A stretch of 6,519 nt of DNA from positions 1 through 6,519 of the forward strand of contig DOVS01000153.1 of the NCBI GenBank assembly GCA_003519965.1, read 5' to 3'. Shown piece after piece: positions 5,878-6,519 of this stretch (positions are counted from its first letter, which is position 1; each line of letters starts with the position of its first letter). A program made the position numbers and the translations under genes. Under the pieces are notes generated by a model. The model saw only the letters and a list, made by a program, of their open reading frames with translations, ran no database searches and was not told where the DNA came from. The stretch is from Betaproteobacteria bacterium (GTDB taxonomy: Bacteria; Pseudomonadota; Gammaproteobacteria; Burkholderiales; UBA9220).

Positions 5878-6519
5878 ATGGCGTTACGGTGGTGGCGTTA
5901 CCCCCTGTTCACGTTTTTGACGCTAGGCGCATTGGCCGGTTTCTTCGTTTTATTTGCGGCGGCGGTGGTTTACCCCGAGCTTCCCTCTCTTCGCGTATTA
6001 ACGGATTATCGGCCGAAAATTCCCTTGCGGATCTATACTGCCGATGGTGTGCTCATCGAGGAATTCGGCGAGGAACGGCGCTCTCTGGTGAAAATCGGCG
6101 CGGTGCCGGCGGTGTTGAAAGAAGCGATTCTTGCCGCCGAGGACGAGCGGTTCTATCAACACGGCGGCATCTCTGTACGCGGCGTCGTGCGGGCGGCGCT
6201 AGCTAATTTGACGGCGGGAGGGGCGAAGGAAGGCGCCAGCACCATCACCATGCAAGTGGCGCGGAATTTTTTCCTGACGCGGAAAAAAACATTCAGCCGC
6301 AAATTTAGCGAAGCATTGTTGTCGCTGAAAATCGAGCATTACCTGACCAAGGACCAAATTCTCGAGCTCTACATCAACCAAATTTATCTTGGCCAGCGTG
6401 CTTACGGTTTCGCCATGGCGGCGCAGACCTACTTCGGCAAGCCGCTAGATCGGCTAACCTTGGGAGAGGCGGCAGTGCTGGCCGGGTTGCCCAAGGCGCC
6501 GTCGCGCTACAATCCGGTG
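5878..6519 (+). CDS. mrcA: Class A penicillin-binding protein 1A (bifunctional peptidoglycan synthase), 5' part
   Basis: This enzyme (also named PonA/PBP1a) polymerises lipid II into glycan strands through its GT51 domain and cross-links them through a penicillin-binding transpeptidase domain. Only the first 214 codons lie in the window and the frame is open at the edge; the transpeptidase part is outside. Residues 8-32 form the single membrane anchor. KIPLRIYTADGVLI (47-60) leads into the GT51 domain. Its conserved motifs are present in order: EDERFYQHGG (88-97) with catalytic Glu88; GASTITMQVARNFFL (119-133); RKFSEALLSLKIE (141-153) with the second conserved Glu145; ELYINQIYLGQRAYGF (163-178); and LGEAAVLAGLPKAPSRYNPV (195-214). 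All key residues are intact. It is divergent from pilM, the usual position of this gene beside pilMNOPQ. Confidence 0.95.
   Translation, partial: MALRWWRYPLFTFLTLGALAGFFVLFAAAVVYPELPSLRVLTDYRPKIPLRIYTADGVLIEEFGEERRSLVKIGAVPAVLKEAILAAEDERFYQHGGISVRGVVRAALANLTAGGAKEGASTITMQVARNFFLTRKKTFSRKFSEALLSLKIEHYLTKDQILELYINQIYLGQRAYGFAMAAQTYFGKPLDRLTLGEAAVLAGLPKAPSRYNPV

Noticed and set aside
1..6519. Search for a new system: mobile elements, CRISPR repeats, tRNA/rRNA, toxin-antitoxin pairs, defence genes, frameshifts
   Set aside because: I found no terminal inverted repeats, regularly spaced repeats, transposase or integrase motifs, or broken genes. Every long frame is accounted for by the pil operon, the PBP gene and the SH3b gene, all with intact family motifs.

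Overview
The window is an ordinary chromosomal block from a Gram-negative proteobacterium, most likely a betaproteobacterium. The evidence is a complete type IV pilus alignment-and-secretin operon (pilM, pilN, pilO, pilP, pilQ) read leftwards, divergent from a class A penicillin-binding protein gene (mrcA/ponA) that runs off the right edge. This mrcA/ponA-pilMNOPQ arrangement is a well-known conserved locus in beta- and gammaproteobacteria. Phrases in PilM (QYIPFALDQVNLDFQ), PilP (NLKMVGTLELGKTYYA) and the PBP (QGLP-type ending LAGLPKAPSRYNPV, LYINQIYLGQRAYGF) look betaproteobacterial to me. A finer assignment is not supported by what I can see.

Layout, left to right. Bases 1-494 (minus) hold a secreted, SH3b-domain, C-terminally membrane-anchored protein of the YgiM/TIGR04211 type; its C-terminus lies outside the window. 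Bases 495-755 are a non-coding gap containing a sigma70-like promoter for that gene and an imperfect GC-rich hairpin. Bases 756-5716 (minus) are the pil operon, transcribed in the order pilM, pilN, pilO, pilP, pilQ. The junctions are a 4-nt overlap, a 3-nt gap, a 1-nt overlap and a 13-nt gap, so the five genes are almost certainly one translationally coupled transcript. Bases 5717-5877 are an AT-rich divergent promoter region. Bases 5878-6519 (plus) are the first 214 codons of mrcA/ponA, covering the membrane anchor and most of the glycosyltransferase domain.

How the genes work together. PilM is an actin-like cytoplasmic protein that docks on the N-terminal tail of PilN. PilN and PilO are bitopic inner-membrane proteins that pair in the periplasm. 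The lipoprotein PilP links PilN/PilO to the periplasmic domains of PilQ, the outer-membrane secretin through which the pilus passes. PilQ carries two AMIN domains that bind peptidoglycan, and the neighbouring PBP makes peptidoglycan, which fits the long-standing idea that envelope-spanning pilus assembly and wall synthesis are linked at this locus.

The most useful corrections or oddities are: PilM starts at TTG; PilQ should start 24 codons downstream of the longest open frame; aroK/aroB, which usually follow pilQ in betaproteobacteria, are absent from the position directly after it; and the pilM promoter contains a small palindrome between its -35 and -10 elements. I see no mobile element, CRISPR array, RNA gene or evident undescribed system here.
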